Part shown: piece after piece, positions 1 through 8,618 of the stretch
Position numbering within the stretch: position 1 is the first letter of the stretch
How the letters are laid out: each line of letters opens with the position of its first letter
From: Jannaschia aquimarina
GTDB lineage: Bacteria > Pseudomonadota > Alphaproteobacteria > Rhodobacterales > Rhodobacteraceae
DNA: 64,000 bases
Assembly: GCF_000877395.1 (NCBI RefSeq)
Contig: NZ_JYFE01000074.1
Coordinates: forward strand, 1 to 64,000
Direction: 5' to 3'
Position numbers and translations under genes: made by a program
Notes under the pieces: model-generated
The model's input: only the letters and a program-made list of their open reading frames with translations
Databases searched by the model: none
Told to the model about the DNA's origin: nothing

Positions 1-720
1 GAGCAGATCACGCTCGCCCCGCCCGCCCCCACGCTGGACGGGCCCTCGATGGCGCAGCGGGCCGAAGCGCTCGCCGAGCAGGACGAGGCCCCGTTCGACG
101 TCGCCGAAGACGAGCCGGAGGTGGAATTCATCGAACTCGCCGACGTGCATCTGACGCTGGCCGAGGACGATCTGACCGCGGAAGATGCGGCGCAGACCGA
201 GAGCAACGCAGCCGATGCCAATCCTGGACCGCGCTTCCTGACGGCGCCCGAGGCGCAGGGCGAGATGATCGAGACGCTGGTCTCCGAAGCCGTGGCCGAG
301 GCGCGCCCGCTGGAGCCGGGCCTGAGCCGCTCCATGCGCCCGCGTACACGCCCGGCCGTCCTGCGCGACATCGCTCAGGCCGCCTCGCCGCTTGCCGCCC
401 CCGAAGTCGAGGGAACGCGCGTGGCCGCCCTGCCGACGGCGTCGGACGCCGATCCCGCGCAACTCGTTCCCGGCACGCGCGTCGTGCAACTGGGTGCGTT
501 CGACAGCGAGGCCATCGCCCGCGCGGAATGGGAGCGGATGCAATCCCGCCACGGCGACTACCTCTCCGGCAAGTCCCGCCTGATCCAGCGCGCCACCTCT
601 GGCGGACGCGACTTCTGGCGCCTGCGCGTCGTCGGCTTTGCAGACGGGTCGGATACCCAGCGCTTTTGCGCTGCGATGATCGCGCAGGACCAGCCCTGCA
701 TCCCGGTCACGATCCGGTAG
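1..720 (+). CDS. SPOR-domain protein, 5' end outside the window
   Basis: The frame is open from the first base, so the start lies upstream and only the C-terminal 239 residues are seen. Most of the visible part is acidic and proline/alanine-rich, as expected for an extended periplasmic linker. The last 80 residues, from about VPGTRVVQLGAF to CIPVTIR, look like a SPOR domain, which binds denuded septal peptidoglycan. It lies 3 bp upstream of nagZ, so the two are probably co-transcribed. In related genomes a SPOR gene sits between argS and nagZ, which fits. A membrane anchor would be expected in the missing N-terminus but cannot be seen. Confidence 0.85.
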   Translation, partial: EQITLAPPAPTLDGPSMAQRAEALAEQDEAPFDVAEDEPEVEFIELADVHLTLAEDDLTAEDAAQTESNAADANPGPRFLTAPEAQGEMIETLVSEAVAEARPLEPGLSRSMRPRTRPAVLRDIAQAASPLAAPEVEGTRVAALPTASDADPAQLVPGTRVVQLGAFDSEAIARAEWERMQSRHGDYLSGKSRLIQRATSGGRDFWRLRVVGFADGSDTQRFCAAMIAQDQPCIPVTIR

Positions 721-723
721 GAG

Positions 724-1713
724 ATGGCCGCCGCCGGTGCCTTCATCCTCGGCTGCGAAGGGCCGGATCTGTCCCCGCGCGAGGCCGCGTTCTTTAAGGA
801 CGCGGATCCGTGGGGGTTCATCCTCTTCGCGCGCAACGTGGACACGCCGGATCGCCTGCGCGCGCTCTGCGCCGCTTTGCGCGAGAGCGTTGGCCGTGAC
901 GCGCCGATCCTGATCGATCAGGAGGGCGGCCGGGTCCAACGCCTCGGCCCGCCCTTCTGGACGCAATACATGCCGCCGCTCGATCAGATGGAGCGGGCGA
1001 CCGACCCCGAACGGACGATGTTCCTGCGCGCCAGCCTCATCGCGCGCGAATTGCGGGACGTGGGCATCGACGTCAATTGCACGCCGACGGCCGATATCGC
1101 GACCGACGCGACCCACCCCTTCCTGCTGAACCGCCTCTACGGGCGCGACCCGGAGACGGTCATCGCGCGCGCCCGCGCCAATGCCGAAGGGTGCTTCGAC
1201 GGAGGCGTCCTGCCGGTGGTCAAGCACATCCCCGGTCATGGCCGGGCCGCCAGCGACAGCCACCTGACGCTGCCGCGCGTGGACACGCCGCTCGATACCC
1301 TGCGCACGACCGACTTCGCGGTGTTCCGGGCGCTGAACGACCTGCCGCTCGGCATGTCGGCGCATGTCGTCTACGAGCAGATCGACGACGCGCCGGGCAC
1401 CATTTCCAAGCCCGTGATCCGCAAGGTGCGCGAGACCATCGGCTGGGACGGTCTGCTGATGACGGACGACATCTCGATGGGCGCATTGGGCGGCGAGATG
1501 GGCCCCCGATGCGCCGCCGCGCTTGAGGCAGGCTGCGACGTGATCCTGCATTGCAACGCCGACTGGGACGAAATGCAGGCCGTCGCGACGATCTGCCCCG
1601 TGCTGGCCGGGGACGCCCTGTCTCGTGCCGATGCCGCGCTGGCGCGACGGACCGAGCCCACCGAGATTGACATCGAGGCCGCTCGCGCGGAATTTGCCGC
1701 CCTGACCGGGTGA
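724..1713 (+). CDS. nagZ: Beta-N-acetylhexosaminidase NagZ (GH3)
   Basis: This glycoside hydrolase family 3 enzyme of 329 residues removes N-acetylglucosamine from anhydromuropeptides in cytoplasmic cell-wall recycling. The family signature KHIPGHGRAASDSH lies near residue 167 and supplies the His/Asp general acid-base loop. The catalytic nucleophile is the Asp in LLMTDDISMGAL near residue 247. Length is normal for bacterial NagZ and there is no signal peptide, as expected for a cytosolic enzyme. The stop overlaps a possible GTG start of scpA, so the genes form one operon with the SPOR gene. Confidence 0.95.
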   Translation: MAAAGAFILGCEGPDLSPREAAFFKDADPWGFILFARNVDTPDRLRALCAALRESVGRDAPILIDQEGGRVQRLGPPFWTQYMPPLDQMERATDPERTMFLRASLIARELRDVGIDVNCTPTADIATDATHPFLLNRLYGRDPETVIARARANAEGCFDGGVLPVVKHIPGHGRAASDSHLTLPRVDTPLDTLRTTDFAVFRALNDLPLGMSAHVVYEQIDDAPGTISKPVIRKVRETIGWDGLLMTDDISMGALGGEMGPRCAAALEAGCDVILHCNADWDEMQAVATICPVLAGDALSRADAALARRTEPTEIDIEAARAEFAALTG

Positions 1714-1721
1714 GGGCAGGC

Positions 1722-2513
1722 ATGGACAGCCAGGACGACGCGTTTGAAGAGGGCCCGGCCCGCGACGAGGTGGCCGACCGGCTGGCCGCCGAGGCGCTGA
1801 TCGTGGATGTCGACGGCTTCGAGGGACCGCTCGACCTGCTCTTGACGATGGCGCGGACGCAGAAGGTGGATCTGGCGAAGATCAGCGTTCTGGCACTGGC
1901 CCGCCAATACCTCGCCTTCGTCGAGAAGGCGCGCGAGCTTCGGATCGAGCTGGCCGCCGACTACCTTGTCATGGCGGCCTGGCTGGCCTTCCTGAAGTCT
2001 CGTTTGCTATTGCCGCCCGATCCGACCGAAGAGGTTTCGGCCGAGGACCTGGCTGCCCATCTGGCCTTTCAGCTCGAACGGCTGGAGGCCATGCGCAAGT
2101 CCGCGGCCCGTTTGATGGCCCGCGATCAGCTTGGCCGGGACGTCTTTGCGCGGGGCGAGCCGCAGGTGCAGGGGCGTGTGCGCCGTGTGACCTACACGGC
2201 GACGCTGCTGGACCTGATGCAGGGTTACGCCCGCCTGCGCACCAAGGACGAGTTCCGCCCCTTCGTCATGGATCGCGAAGGCGTGCTGACGATGGAGGAG
2301 GCGCTGGAGCGCCTGCGCCCGCTCATCGGCCATACCGGCGACTGGACGGACCTGCGGGCCTTCCTGCCCGACGGATGGGAGGAAGATCCGAAGCGCCGCC
2401 GCTCCGCCACCGCCGCGACCTTCGCGGCGACGCTGGAACTGGCCAAGCACGGAAAGCTCGAACTGCGCCAGTCCGACACCTTCGCCCCAATCCAGATCCG
2501 GCGGCGCGCATGA
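1722..2513 (+). CDS. scpA: Segregation and condensation protein ScpA
   Basis: ScpA is the kleisin subunit of the SMC-ScpAB condensin complex, which organises the chromosome. The kleisin N-terminus VDGFEGPLDLLLTMARTQKVDL is followed by the conserved AADYLVMAAWLAFLKSRLLLP helix. A winged-helix C-terminus is expected in the last 70 residues. ATG 1722 is preferred because GAGG lies 6 bp upstream. An in-frame GTG at 1710 overlaps the nagZ stop and would add four residues. The stop overlaps the scpB start as ATGA, indicating translational coupling. Confidence 0.95.
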   Translation: MDSQDDAFEEGPARDEVADRLAAEALIVDVDGFEGPLDLLLTMARTQKVDLAKISVLALARQYLAFVEKARELRIELAADYLVMAAWLAFLKSRLLLPPDPTEEVSAEDLAAHLAFQLERLEAMRKSAARLMARDQLGRDVFARGEPQVQGRVRRVTYTATLLDLMQGYARLRTKDEFRPFVMDREGVLTMEEALERLRPLIGHTGDWTDLRAFLPDGWEEDPKRRRSATAATFAATLELAKHGKLELRQSDTFAPIQIRRRA

Positions 2514-3145
2514 GCGACGACAGCCTTTTCGAGGCCCCCCCGCTCGCCGAGCAGGAGCGGATGGTCGAAGCGCTGCTGTTCGCCAGCGCGGCGCCGCTGA
2601 CCGTTGGCGAGCTTCAGGCCCGCCTGCCCCATGGCTGCGACGCCCGGCCCGCGCTGGAAAACCTCGCGAAACGCTATCAGGGGCGCGGCGTGGAGTTGCG
2701 CAAGCTGGGCGAAGCCTGGGCCTTCCGCACCTCGTCGGATCTGGCCCATCTGATGACGCGCGAGACGGTCGAGACGCGCAAGCTGAGCCGGGCTGCGGTC
2801 GAGACGCTGGCGATCGTCGCCTACCACCAGCCCGTCACCCGCGCCGAGATCGAAGAGATTAGAGGCGTCTCGTTGTCGAAGGGGACCATCGAGCAGTTGA
2901 TGGAACTCGACTGGATTCGTCTGGGCAAGCGCCGCATGACGCCGGGCCGTCCCGTCACTTTCGTCGTCACCGGCGCGTTCATGGACCATTTCGGTCTGGA
3001 ATCCGTGCGCGACCTGCCCGGTCTGAAGGAATTGCGCGCCGCCGGTCTGCTGGAGGCGACGCCGCCGCCCGACATGCTGTCCGAACCGGAGGCGGACGAG
3101 GCGCAGGACGACATGTTCACTCCGCCCCCGCCGGACGAGGATTGA
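2510..3145 (+). CDS. scpB: Segregation and condensation protein ScpB
   Basis: ScpB is the winged-helix partner (Kite protein) of ScpA in condensin. The 211-residue product carries the typical motifs EALLFASAAPLTVGEL near the start, LSRAAVETLAIVAYHQPVTRAEIEEIRGV in the middle (positions about 93-121) and GRPVTFVVT in the second winged helix. ATG 2510 overlaps the scpA TGA. The frame stays open upstream into scpA, but that part has no family similarity. The tail is rich in Asp, Glu and Pro and is probably disordered. Confidence 0.95.
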   Translation: MSDDSLFEAPPLAEQERMVEALLFASAAPLTVGELQARLPHGCDARPALENLAKRYQGRGVELRKLGEAWAFRTSSDLAHLMTRETVETRKLSRAAVETLAIVAYHQPVTRAEIEEIRGVSLSKGTIEQLMELDWIRLGKRRMTPGRPVTFVVTGAFMDHFGLESVRDLPGLKELRAAGLLEATPPPDMLSEPEADEAQDDMFTPPPPDED

Positions 3146-3223
3146 TGTCTTTTCCCGAGCTCTTTCCAAGCCTCTTTCCAGATTGGCCAGGCGTCCCCAC
3201 ATGAAACGCGAAGGAGATCGACG

Positions 3224-3346
3224 ATGCTCAGGATGATCGGACGGATGTTGCTCTGGAAGGGCGCCGCGCGGATGTTCGGCGGCAAGGCGACGCGAAATGC
3301 GCGCATGGTGAACCGGGTGCTTCAGATGGCGAGGCGCATGCGCTGA
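3224..3346 (+). CDS. Small basic protein of 40 residues
   Basis: A strong AAGGAG ribosome binding site at 3211-3216 precedes ATG 3224 by 7 bp. The product (MLRMIGRMLLWKGAARMFGG at its start) has 40 residues, nine or more Arg/Lys and many Met, with no acidic residue. It resembles an amphipathic basic helix that could bind membrane or nucleic acid. It is the last gene of the nagZ-scpAB run, in a place where many relatives carry tatA, but it does not look like TatA. The function is unknown. Only 13 bp separate it from the convergent modC stop. Confidence 0.6.
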   Translation: MLRMIGRMLLWKGAARMFGGKATRNARMVNRVLQMARRMR

Positions 3347-3359
3347 GGGGCGGCGCGCC

Positions 3360-4397
3360 CTAGCCGACATTCGCGCGCGACACGCCCGTCGCCTTCACCA
3401 CCACCCAGACCTCCCGTCCGGGGGCCAGATCCAACGCCTGTGCCGAGACCCGCGTCACGCGCGCCAGAAGACGCGCCGTACCAGCCCGCAGACCAAGCAT
3501 GACGCCCGGGCCTTCCCCTTCGTGGAGAACTTCGATCCTTGCGGGCAGAATGTTCAAGGCCGACAGGCCCGTCGGCTTCTCAACGGCCACGATCACGTCC
3601 GAGGCGGGCAGACGGATACGGACGCGGGACCCGACGGTCACGTCCGTTGCGGGCAAGCGCAGCAGGCCGGCTTCGGTTTCCACCTCGCACAGCCCACCGG
3701 AACTGGCGCCGACCCGACCGGTCAGCACCGCTCCGGCGGCGTTCGGCCCAAGGACCGTCGCGGATGTCGGGTCGCCCAGCACCTCGGAGAGCGGGCCGGC
3801 CCGCTCTACCCGGCCGTTCCGCAGCAGGACAAGCGTATCGGCCAGCCGCGCCACCTCTTCGATGGCGTGAGAAATGTAGAGCACGGGCAGCCCGGTCTCG
3901 CGGAGCCGTTCCAGATGCGGCAGAAGTTGCGCCTTCAGCCGGTGGTCCAGAGCGGCCAGCGGTTCGTCCAGAATCAACAGGCGGGGACCCCGCAATAGCG
4001 CGCGCCCGATCGCGACACGGGCTGCCTCCCCTCCCGAAAGGGCGCGGGGCCGCCGGGGCAACAGGGTCTCGATTTCCAGCAGGCGCGCGACCTCTGTAGG
4101 ATCCGTTCCCGGCTGCGCGCCCAGCAACAGGTTCGCTCGCACGTCCATGTGCGGCATCAGCCGAGGTTCCTGAAAGACATAGCCGATCTGCCTTCGGTCG
4201 GGCGGCAGGGCGTCGATCCGCTCTCCGTCCAGGCGGACCGGACCGCCGCCGCGCTCAAGCCCGGCGACCAGCCGCGCGACAGTGGTCTTGCCCGCGCCGG
4301 ACGGGCCGAAAAGCGCCGTCACGCCCGGACCGGCTTCGAAGGCCACCCGCAGCGCGAAATCCGGCCGGTCCAGAGACAGATCGACGGACAGGCTCAT
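3360..4397 (-). CDS. modC: Molybdate ABC transporter ATP-binding protein ModC
   Basis: ModC is the ATPase of the high-affinity molybdate importer. It shows Walker A GPSGAGKTT, the Q-loop YVFQEPRLMPH, signature LSGGEAARVAIGRALL and Walker B LLILDEPLAALD. A C-terminal TOBE/Mop region follows from about residue 225, with SALNILPARIEVLHEGEGPGV; this domain binds oxyanion and helps regulate transport. The 345-residue length is normal. The start overlaps the modB stop (ATGA), and the gene ends the DUF1178-SDR-modABC run. No ModE gene or ModE site is visible. Confidence 0.95.
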   Translation of the reverse strand: MSLSVDLSLDRPDFALRVAFEAGPGVTALFGPSGAGKTTVARLVAGLERGGGPVRLDGERIDALPPDRRQIGYVFQEPRLMPHMDVRANLLLGAQPGTDPTEVARLLEIETLLPRRPRALSGGEAARVAIGRALLRGPRLLILDEPLAALDHRLKAQLLPHLERLRETGLPVLYISHAIEEVARLADTLVLLRNGRVERAGPLSEVLGDPTSATVLGPNAAGAVLTGRVGASSGGLCEVETEAGLLRLPATDVTVGSRVRIRLPASDVIVAVEKPTGLSALNILPARIEVLHEGEGPGVMLGLRAGTARLLARVTRVSAQALDLAPGREVWVVVKATGVSRANVG

Positions 4398-5080
4398 CGC
4401 AGGCGCGCCGCCAATCGCCGGGCCACCACGTCGGACAGGATCACCGCCGACAGCGATACCGCCACGGCCAGGGCGACAAGGCCCACCACCTGCCCCTCGC
4501 CGCCGGGCACCTGGAGAAACGCATAGATCGCCGCCGGCAGCGTCCGCGTCTCGCCCGGGATCGACGCGGCGAAGGTGATCGTCGCCCCGAACTCTCCGAA
4601 CGCCTTCGCAAAGCCCAGCGTCACCCCCGCCAGAATACCGGGCGCGATCAGAGGCAGCGTCACGCGCCGCCAGATCGCAAGCCGCGACAACCCGAGCGTC
4701 GCCGCAGCCTCTTCCAACCCGGGGTCCACCGCTTCCAGCGCCAGCCGCATCGGACGGACCATTAGGGGGAACGCCATGACCCCGGCCGCGAGCGCCGCGC
4801 CCGTCCAGCGGAACGCCAGCGGCAGGCCCGCCGCCTCGAAGACCGCGCCCAACGGCGCCGAGGGCGCGAAAACCAGGAGCAGCGCATACCCCGTCACCAC
4901 CGGAGGCAGGACCAGGGGCAGATGGACCACCGCGTCCAGCGCGCCCCGTCCCGGGAACCGGCCCCGCGCCAGAAGATGCGCGGTCAGCAGCGCAAGGGGG
5001 AAGGCGACGGCCACCGCCACGGCCGAGACGCGAAGCGACAGGCGTACCGCCTCCCAGGCTTCGGGCGGCAGGTCGATCAT
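4394..5080 (-). CDS. modB: Molybdate ABC transporter permease ModB
   Basis: This is the membrane subunit of the molybdate importer, 228 residues with about five or six hydrophobic segments. The permease EAA-type loop, which docks on ModC, is seen around EEAAATLGLSRLAIWRRVTLPLIAPG (positions about 133-158). KAFGEFGATITFA follows and is typical of ModB and CysT-type permeases. Both ends overlap neighbours: the start with the modA stop and the stop with the modC start. Confidence 0.95.
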   Translation of the reverse strand: MIDLPPEAWEAVRLSLRVSAVAVAVAFPLALLTAHLLARGRFPGRGALDAVVHLPLVLPPVVTGYALLLVFAPSAPLGAVFEAAGLPLAFRWTGAALAAGVMAFPLMVRPMRLALEAVDPGLEEAAATLGLSRLAIWRRVTLPLIAPGILAGVTLGFAKAFGEFGATITFAASIPGETRTLPAAIYAFLQVPGGEGQVVGLVALAVAVSLSAVILSDVVARRLAARLR

Positions 5081-5805
5081 ACGGCCTGAAATCCGTGGGC
5101 CGTCAGCGCCGGAGAGGCCGCCAGCGCATCCAGGAAGGTCGCAGCCTTTGCCGGCGCATCGCGGGTGACCGCTCCGGGATAGATGATCGGGGCGTGGGAC
5201 GAGGGCGGAAAGGCCGCCATCACCGCAATCCCCGGCGCGGTCGCGTCCGATGCATAGACGATCCCGGCCGCGACGTCCCCGCGCGCGACATAGGCTAGGG
5301 CGGCGCGTACGTTCTCGGCCAGGATCATGCGGGGTTGCAGCGCCGTCCAGAGGCCCAGTGTCTCCAGTGCCCGCTGAGCATAGCGCCCCGCCGGCACCGA
5401 CATCGGATCGCCCATCGCCACCCGCCCCCCCGGGCCGAGCCTCTCGATCAGATCCGGCGCGTGCAATCGCACAGGGCCCGAGCCCTCGGACCCGGCCAGA
5501 ACCAGCGCGTTGCGGGCCACCGGTCGGATCGCCGTAACCGTCCCGGTGCCGCTCAGCCAGTCCATCCAGTCCGTCGCCGCCAGGATCACGGCGTCGCAGG
5601 GGGCGCCTGCAGCCACTTGCCGGGCGATCGTTCCGCTGCCGGCATAAGTCAGGCGTGCACCGCTCGCGACCTCGTCGAGGACCGGCTTCAGGGATGCCGC
5701 CGCAAAGACGCGCAACGGCTCTGCCGCCCTTACGAGACCGGGCACCGCCAGCGCGGACAGGCCAGCCAGAACGGCTCGCCGATCAGAACGGAACCGGCTG
5801 GCCAT
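5077..5805 (-). CDS. modA: Molybdate-binding periplasmic protein ModA
   Basis: The substrate-binding protein of the molybdate importer has 242 residues. It begins MASRFRSDRRAVLAGLSALA with an Arg-rich, Tat-like or Sec-type signal ending near LVRAAEP. The mature part starts LRVFAAASLKPVLDEV, the classic ModA opening with oxyanion-binding serines, followed by LTYAGSGTIARQVAAGAP. ATG 5805 was chosen because it yields the signal peptide; the frame continues upstream into the SDR gene without meaning. The gene overlaps the 3' end of the SDR gene by 23 bp, which is unusual but leaves both frames complete. Confidence 0.92.
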   Translation of the reverse strand: MASRFRSDRRAVLAGLSALAVPGLVRAAEPLRVFAAASLKPVLDEVASGARLTYAGSGTIARQVAAGAPCDAVILAATDWMDWLSGTGTVTAIRPVARNALVLAGSEGSGPVRLHAPDLIERLGPGGRVAMGDPMSVPAGRYAQRALETLGLWTALQPRMILAENVRAALAYVARGDVAAGIVYASDATAPGIAVMAAFPPSSHAPIIYPGAVTRDAPAKAATFLDALAASPALTAHGFQAV

Positions 5806-6406
5806 CCCATGTCTCGAAACAGCCCGACGACGCGGGCGACAGCGCCTCGAACCTGTCCCAAAGGCCTCGGGCGCTCTGTTCCACAGAGACGTCGGCGGCG
5901 CTGCCGCCCATGTCGGTCCGCACCCATCCGGGATGATAGGCACCCACCGCAATGCCGCGCGGCGCAAGTGCGGCCGCAAGGTTCCGCGCCACGTTGACCG
6001 CTGCCGCCTTGGAGGCACGGTAGGCGAAGGCGTTGCCGGATGCGCGGTCCTGCGACCCCATGGCCGAGGCGATGATGGCGATGCGCCCGCCCTTGGAAAG
6101 GTTCGCAAGCTGCGCCTGCACCGTCTGTATGACGCCGGTCACGTTGACGGCGAAGGTCTCGGTCAACATCTCGATGCTCAGATCTTCGAGCTCCACCCCC
6201 TTGTCGAGATAGACGCCCGCGTTGCAGATCAGCAGATCAATCGCTCCGACCTGCGCCGCAATGCGCGCCTGGGCTGACGCATCGGTCACATCGAGCGCAA
6301 GCTCTCCGTCCCGCGCGGTGCCGAGCACGTCGTGACCCCGCGCACGCCCCTCGTCCAGAAGACCCGCGCCGATCCCGCGCGAGGCGCCAGTCACGAGCGC
6401 GCGCAT
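5783..6406 (-). CDS. Short-chain dehydrogenase/reductase
   Basis: The 207-residue NAD(P)-dependent oxidoreductase has the Rossmann motif TGASRGIGAGL at the start, LLICNAGVYLD near residue 58 and YRASKAAAVNVARNLA, the catalytic Tyr-x3-Lys, near residue 142. The closest general type is the CsgA/C-factor-like SDR group. The substrate is unknown. The start overlaps the DUF1178 stop (TGATG) and the end overlaps modA, so it is probably co-transcribed with the molybdate genes, without a clear functional link. Confidence 0.9.
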   Translation of the reverse strand: MRALVTGASRGIGAGLLDEGRARGHDVLGTARDGELALDVTDASAQARIAAQVGAIDLLICNAGVYLDKGVELEDLSIEMLTETFAVNVTGVIQTVQAQLANLSKGGRIAIIASAMGSQDRASGNAFAYRASKAAAVNVARNLAAALAPRGIAVGAYHPGWVRTDMGGSAADVSVEQSARGLWDRFEALSPASSGCFETWDGQPVPF

Positions 6407-6867
6407 CAGTTGGACTTCGACTTCGGACGGAACGGCAGGGGGGCGACCGGCACGCCGTCCTCGATCAAGGCCCTGGCCTCGGTCGCGTTCGCCTCGCCCC
6501 AGATCGGGCGGTCGGGCTTTTCACCTTCGTGGATCGCGCGCGCCTCCTTGGCGAAGGCGCCGCCCACATAGGTCGCGGTCTTTTCGACCTTTTCGCGCAG
6601 GGCGGCGATGGCCGCCTCGGCGGGGTTTGAGGGCGCGGCGCCCGGATTCGACAATGGCCGCGCGGGAGGCGTCGCGTCGGAGGGCGCGTCGGACCGCGCG
6701 TCATTCGCCGCGACCTTGGGTGCCATCAGGGCCTTCCGCACATCCGAGCCGCCACAGATCGTACAGGACAGATGACCCGACGCGGCGAGCGTGTCGTAAG
6801 CCTCCGCTGACTGAAACCACGACTCGAAATCGTGGCCTTCCGCGCATTTCAGGGCGTAGCGGATCAT
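6406..6867 (-). CDS. DUF1178 family protein
   Basis: The 153-residue product starts MIRYALKCAEGHDFESWFQS, the hallmark of DUF1178. A CxxC pair (SCTICGG) near residue 37 makes a second half of a likely zinc ribbon with the early Cys. It ends in a basic segment VAPLPFRPKSKSN. ATG 6867 is chosen because family members start exactly here. The function of the family is unknown. The stop overlaps the start of the SDR gene. Confidence 0.9.
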   Translation of the reverse strand: MIRYALKCAEGHDFESWFQSAEAYDTLAASGHLSCTICGGSDVRKALMAPKVAANDARSDAPSDATPPARPLSNPGAAPSNPAEAAIAALREKVEKTATYVGGAFAKEARAIHEGEKPDRPIWGEANATEARALIEDGVPVAPLPFRPKSKSN

Positions 6868-6967
6868 GCACCGTCCTCTGGTCGAAACATCCATAACTTA
6901 GGCATCCTGCCGCCCCGCGCAACAGCGTCGCATTGCCCTTGGCCCCGCGCCCCCTACCCTTTGCGCC

Positions 6968-7468
6968 ATGCGAACAGCCATCCTCGTTTTCCTTCTCGCC
7001 AGTCCCGCCGTCGCGTTCGAATTCGAAGCGATCGAAGGCGGGACCATCGACTTCGACGCCCTGCCGGGCCCGGTTCTGGTGGTGAACACAGCCTCGCGCT
7101 GCGGGTTCACGGACCAATATGCAGGCCTGCAGGAATTGCATGAGCGATACGCCGACCGCGGCCTGACCGTCCTTGCCGTGCCATCGGACGCCTTCCGGCA
7201 GGAGCTGGACAGCGACGCCGCCGTCGCCGAATTCTGCGAGGTGAATTACGGACTTACGATTCCGATGACAACGATCACCGACGTCACCGGCGCGGACGCG
7301 CACCCGTTCTACCGGTGGCTTGCGGACACCCACGGTGTGCAACCACGCTGGAACTTCAACAAGGCCCTGATCTCCACGGACGGAGAGCTTGTCCGCTTCG
7401 ACGGGGCGGGAACGCGCCCTCTTGCGCCGCCGCTGGTTGCCGCGATCGAGGATGCCCTGGCGCGGTGA
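6968..7468 (+). CDS. Exported glutathione-peroxidase-family protein
   Basis: The 166-residue product begins with a cleavable signal (MRTAILVFLLASPAVAFEFE), so it acts in the periplasm. The thioredoxin-like fold shows LVVNTASRCGFTDQY with the peroxidatic Cys near residue 45, and WNFNKALIS with the catalytic Trp and Asn. The usual FPCNQFGGQEP segment is replaced by VPSDAFRQEL, so the tetrad Gln is missing. It is therefore GPx-like rather than a proven glutathione peroxidase; a thiol peroxidase using another reductant is possible. The stop overlaps a GTG start of the next gene. Confidence 0.85.
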   Translation: MRTAILVFLLASPAVAFEFEAIEGGTIDFDALPGPVLVVNTASRCGFTDQYAGLQELHERYADRGLTVLAVPSDAFRQELDSDAAVAEFCEVNYGLTIPMTTITDVTGADAHPFYRWLADTHGVQPRWNFNKALISTDGELVRFDGAGTRPLAPPLVAAIEDALAR

Positions 7469-8604
7469 CGCCGCTCTTTCTCGGCCATGACATCTATCGC
7501 GGCTCGTCGTATGGCGAGTGGCACCCGCTGAGGGTGCCCCGCGTCCCGACCGTCACCGATCTGGCCCGCGCGCTCGGCTGGCTGCCCGCAGACCGGTTCG
7601 TGCGCAGTCCGCGGGCGAAACCGGCAGCTTTGTCCGCATGGCATACGCCCGCCTATATCGACGCCTTGATGCGGACCGAGAGCACCCAGACGTCCGACGG
7701 CGCCACGCGAACGCGCCACGGCCTTGGCACGCCTGCCTGTCCCGTCTTTCCCGAAATGTACCGGCGCCCGGCCACCGGGGCCGGCGGAAGCCTTCTGGCC
7801 GGCGAGTTGCTGCGAAACGGAGGCGTGATCCACCATCCGGGCGGCGGCACCCATCACGGGATGCCCGACCGCGCCAGCGGGTTCTGCTATCTCAACGACC
7901 CTGTCTTCGCGATCCTGTCGCTGCGCCGAAACGGGGCGCAACGGATCGCCTATGTGGATATCGACGCCCATCATGCCGACGGCGTGGAGCATGCCTTCAC
8001 CTCGGACCCCGACACGCTGCTGATCTCGGTCCACGAGGAGGGCCGCTGGCCCCGCACCGGCGCGCTGGAGGATCAAGGCATAGGTCAGACCATCAACCTG
8101 CCCGTGCCCAAAGGCCTGCACGATGGTGAGATGGACATGATCCGCGAGCGGCTGATCCTGCCGCTCATAGAACGGATGGCGCCGGACGCGATCGTGCTGC
8201 AATGCGGCTCGGATGCCATCGAAGAGGATCCGCTCTCCGGCCTGTCCCTGACGAACGCCTCGCATCGCGCGCTTGTCCGGGCATGCAAGCCCCTCTCGCC
8301 CCGACTGCTCGTCCTGGGCGGCGGCGGATACAATCCCTGGTCGGTCGGCCGCTGCTGGACGCTTATCTGGGGCGAGCTGACAGGACAGGACGTTCCGGAG
8401 CGCCTGCCCCCCGAAGCCGAAGCGGTGTTGCGCGCGCTGCGGTGGACGCGGGCGTCCCGGGGCCGGAACCCGCCGGATCATTGGTTCGAGACACTGGCCG
8501 ATGCACCGCGCCGCGGGCAGGTCCGGCCGGCTATCCTGCACAGGATTGATGCGCTGATGACGCGCGACGGCCTGCACGTCCCGGGCGCGCGGTTTGCTCA
8601 CTGA
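7465..8604 (+). CDS. Histone deacetylase family protein (AcuC/acetylpolyamine amidohydrolase type)
   Basis: The 379-residue zinc hydrolase removes acyl groups from lysine or polyamine substrates. GTG 7465 overlaps the preceding TGA and gives the N-terminus TPLFLGHDIYRGSSYGEWHP typical of the family. The active site is intact: HHPGGGTHHGM (paired His), YVDIDAHHADGVEHAF (Asp and His zinc ligands) and LGGGGYNPWSVGR (Tyr loop). Physiological substrates in bacteria vary, including acetylated Acs, polyamines and unknown amides. Linkage to acs 15 kb away is too loose to infer a role. Confidence 0.9.
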   Translation: MTPLFLGHDIYRGSSYGEWHPLRVPRVPTVTDLARALGWLPADRFVRSPRAKPAALSAWHTPAYIDALMRTESTQTSDGATRTRHGLGTPACPVFPEMYRRPATGAGGSLLAGELLRNGGVIHHPGGGTHHGMPDRASGFCYLNDPVFAILSLRRNGAQRIAYVDIDAHHADGVEHAFTSDPDTLLISVHEEGRWPRTGALEDQGIGQTINLPVPKGLHDGEMDMIRERLILPLIERMAPDAIVLQCGSDAIEEDPLSGLSLTNASHRALVRACKPLSPRLLVLGGGGYNPWSVGRCWTLIWGELTGQDVPERLPPEAEAVLRALRWTRASRGRNPPDHWFETLADAPRRGQVRPAILHRIDALMTRDGLHVPGARFAH

Positions 8605-8618
8605 CGGGGACCCGCGGG

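Noticed and set aside
5806-6108. Upstream extension of modA by about 101 residues
   Set aside because: The extra part is a frame of the SDR gene and lacks a signal peptide; the ATG at 5805 gives a proper export signal.
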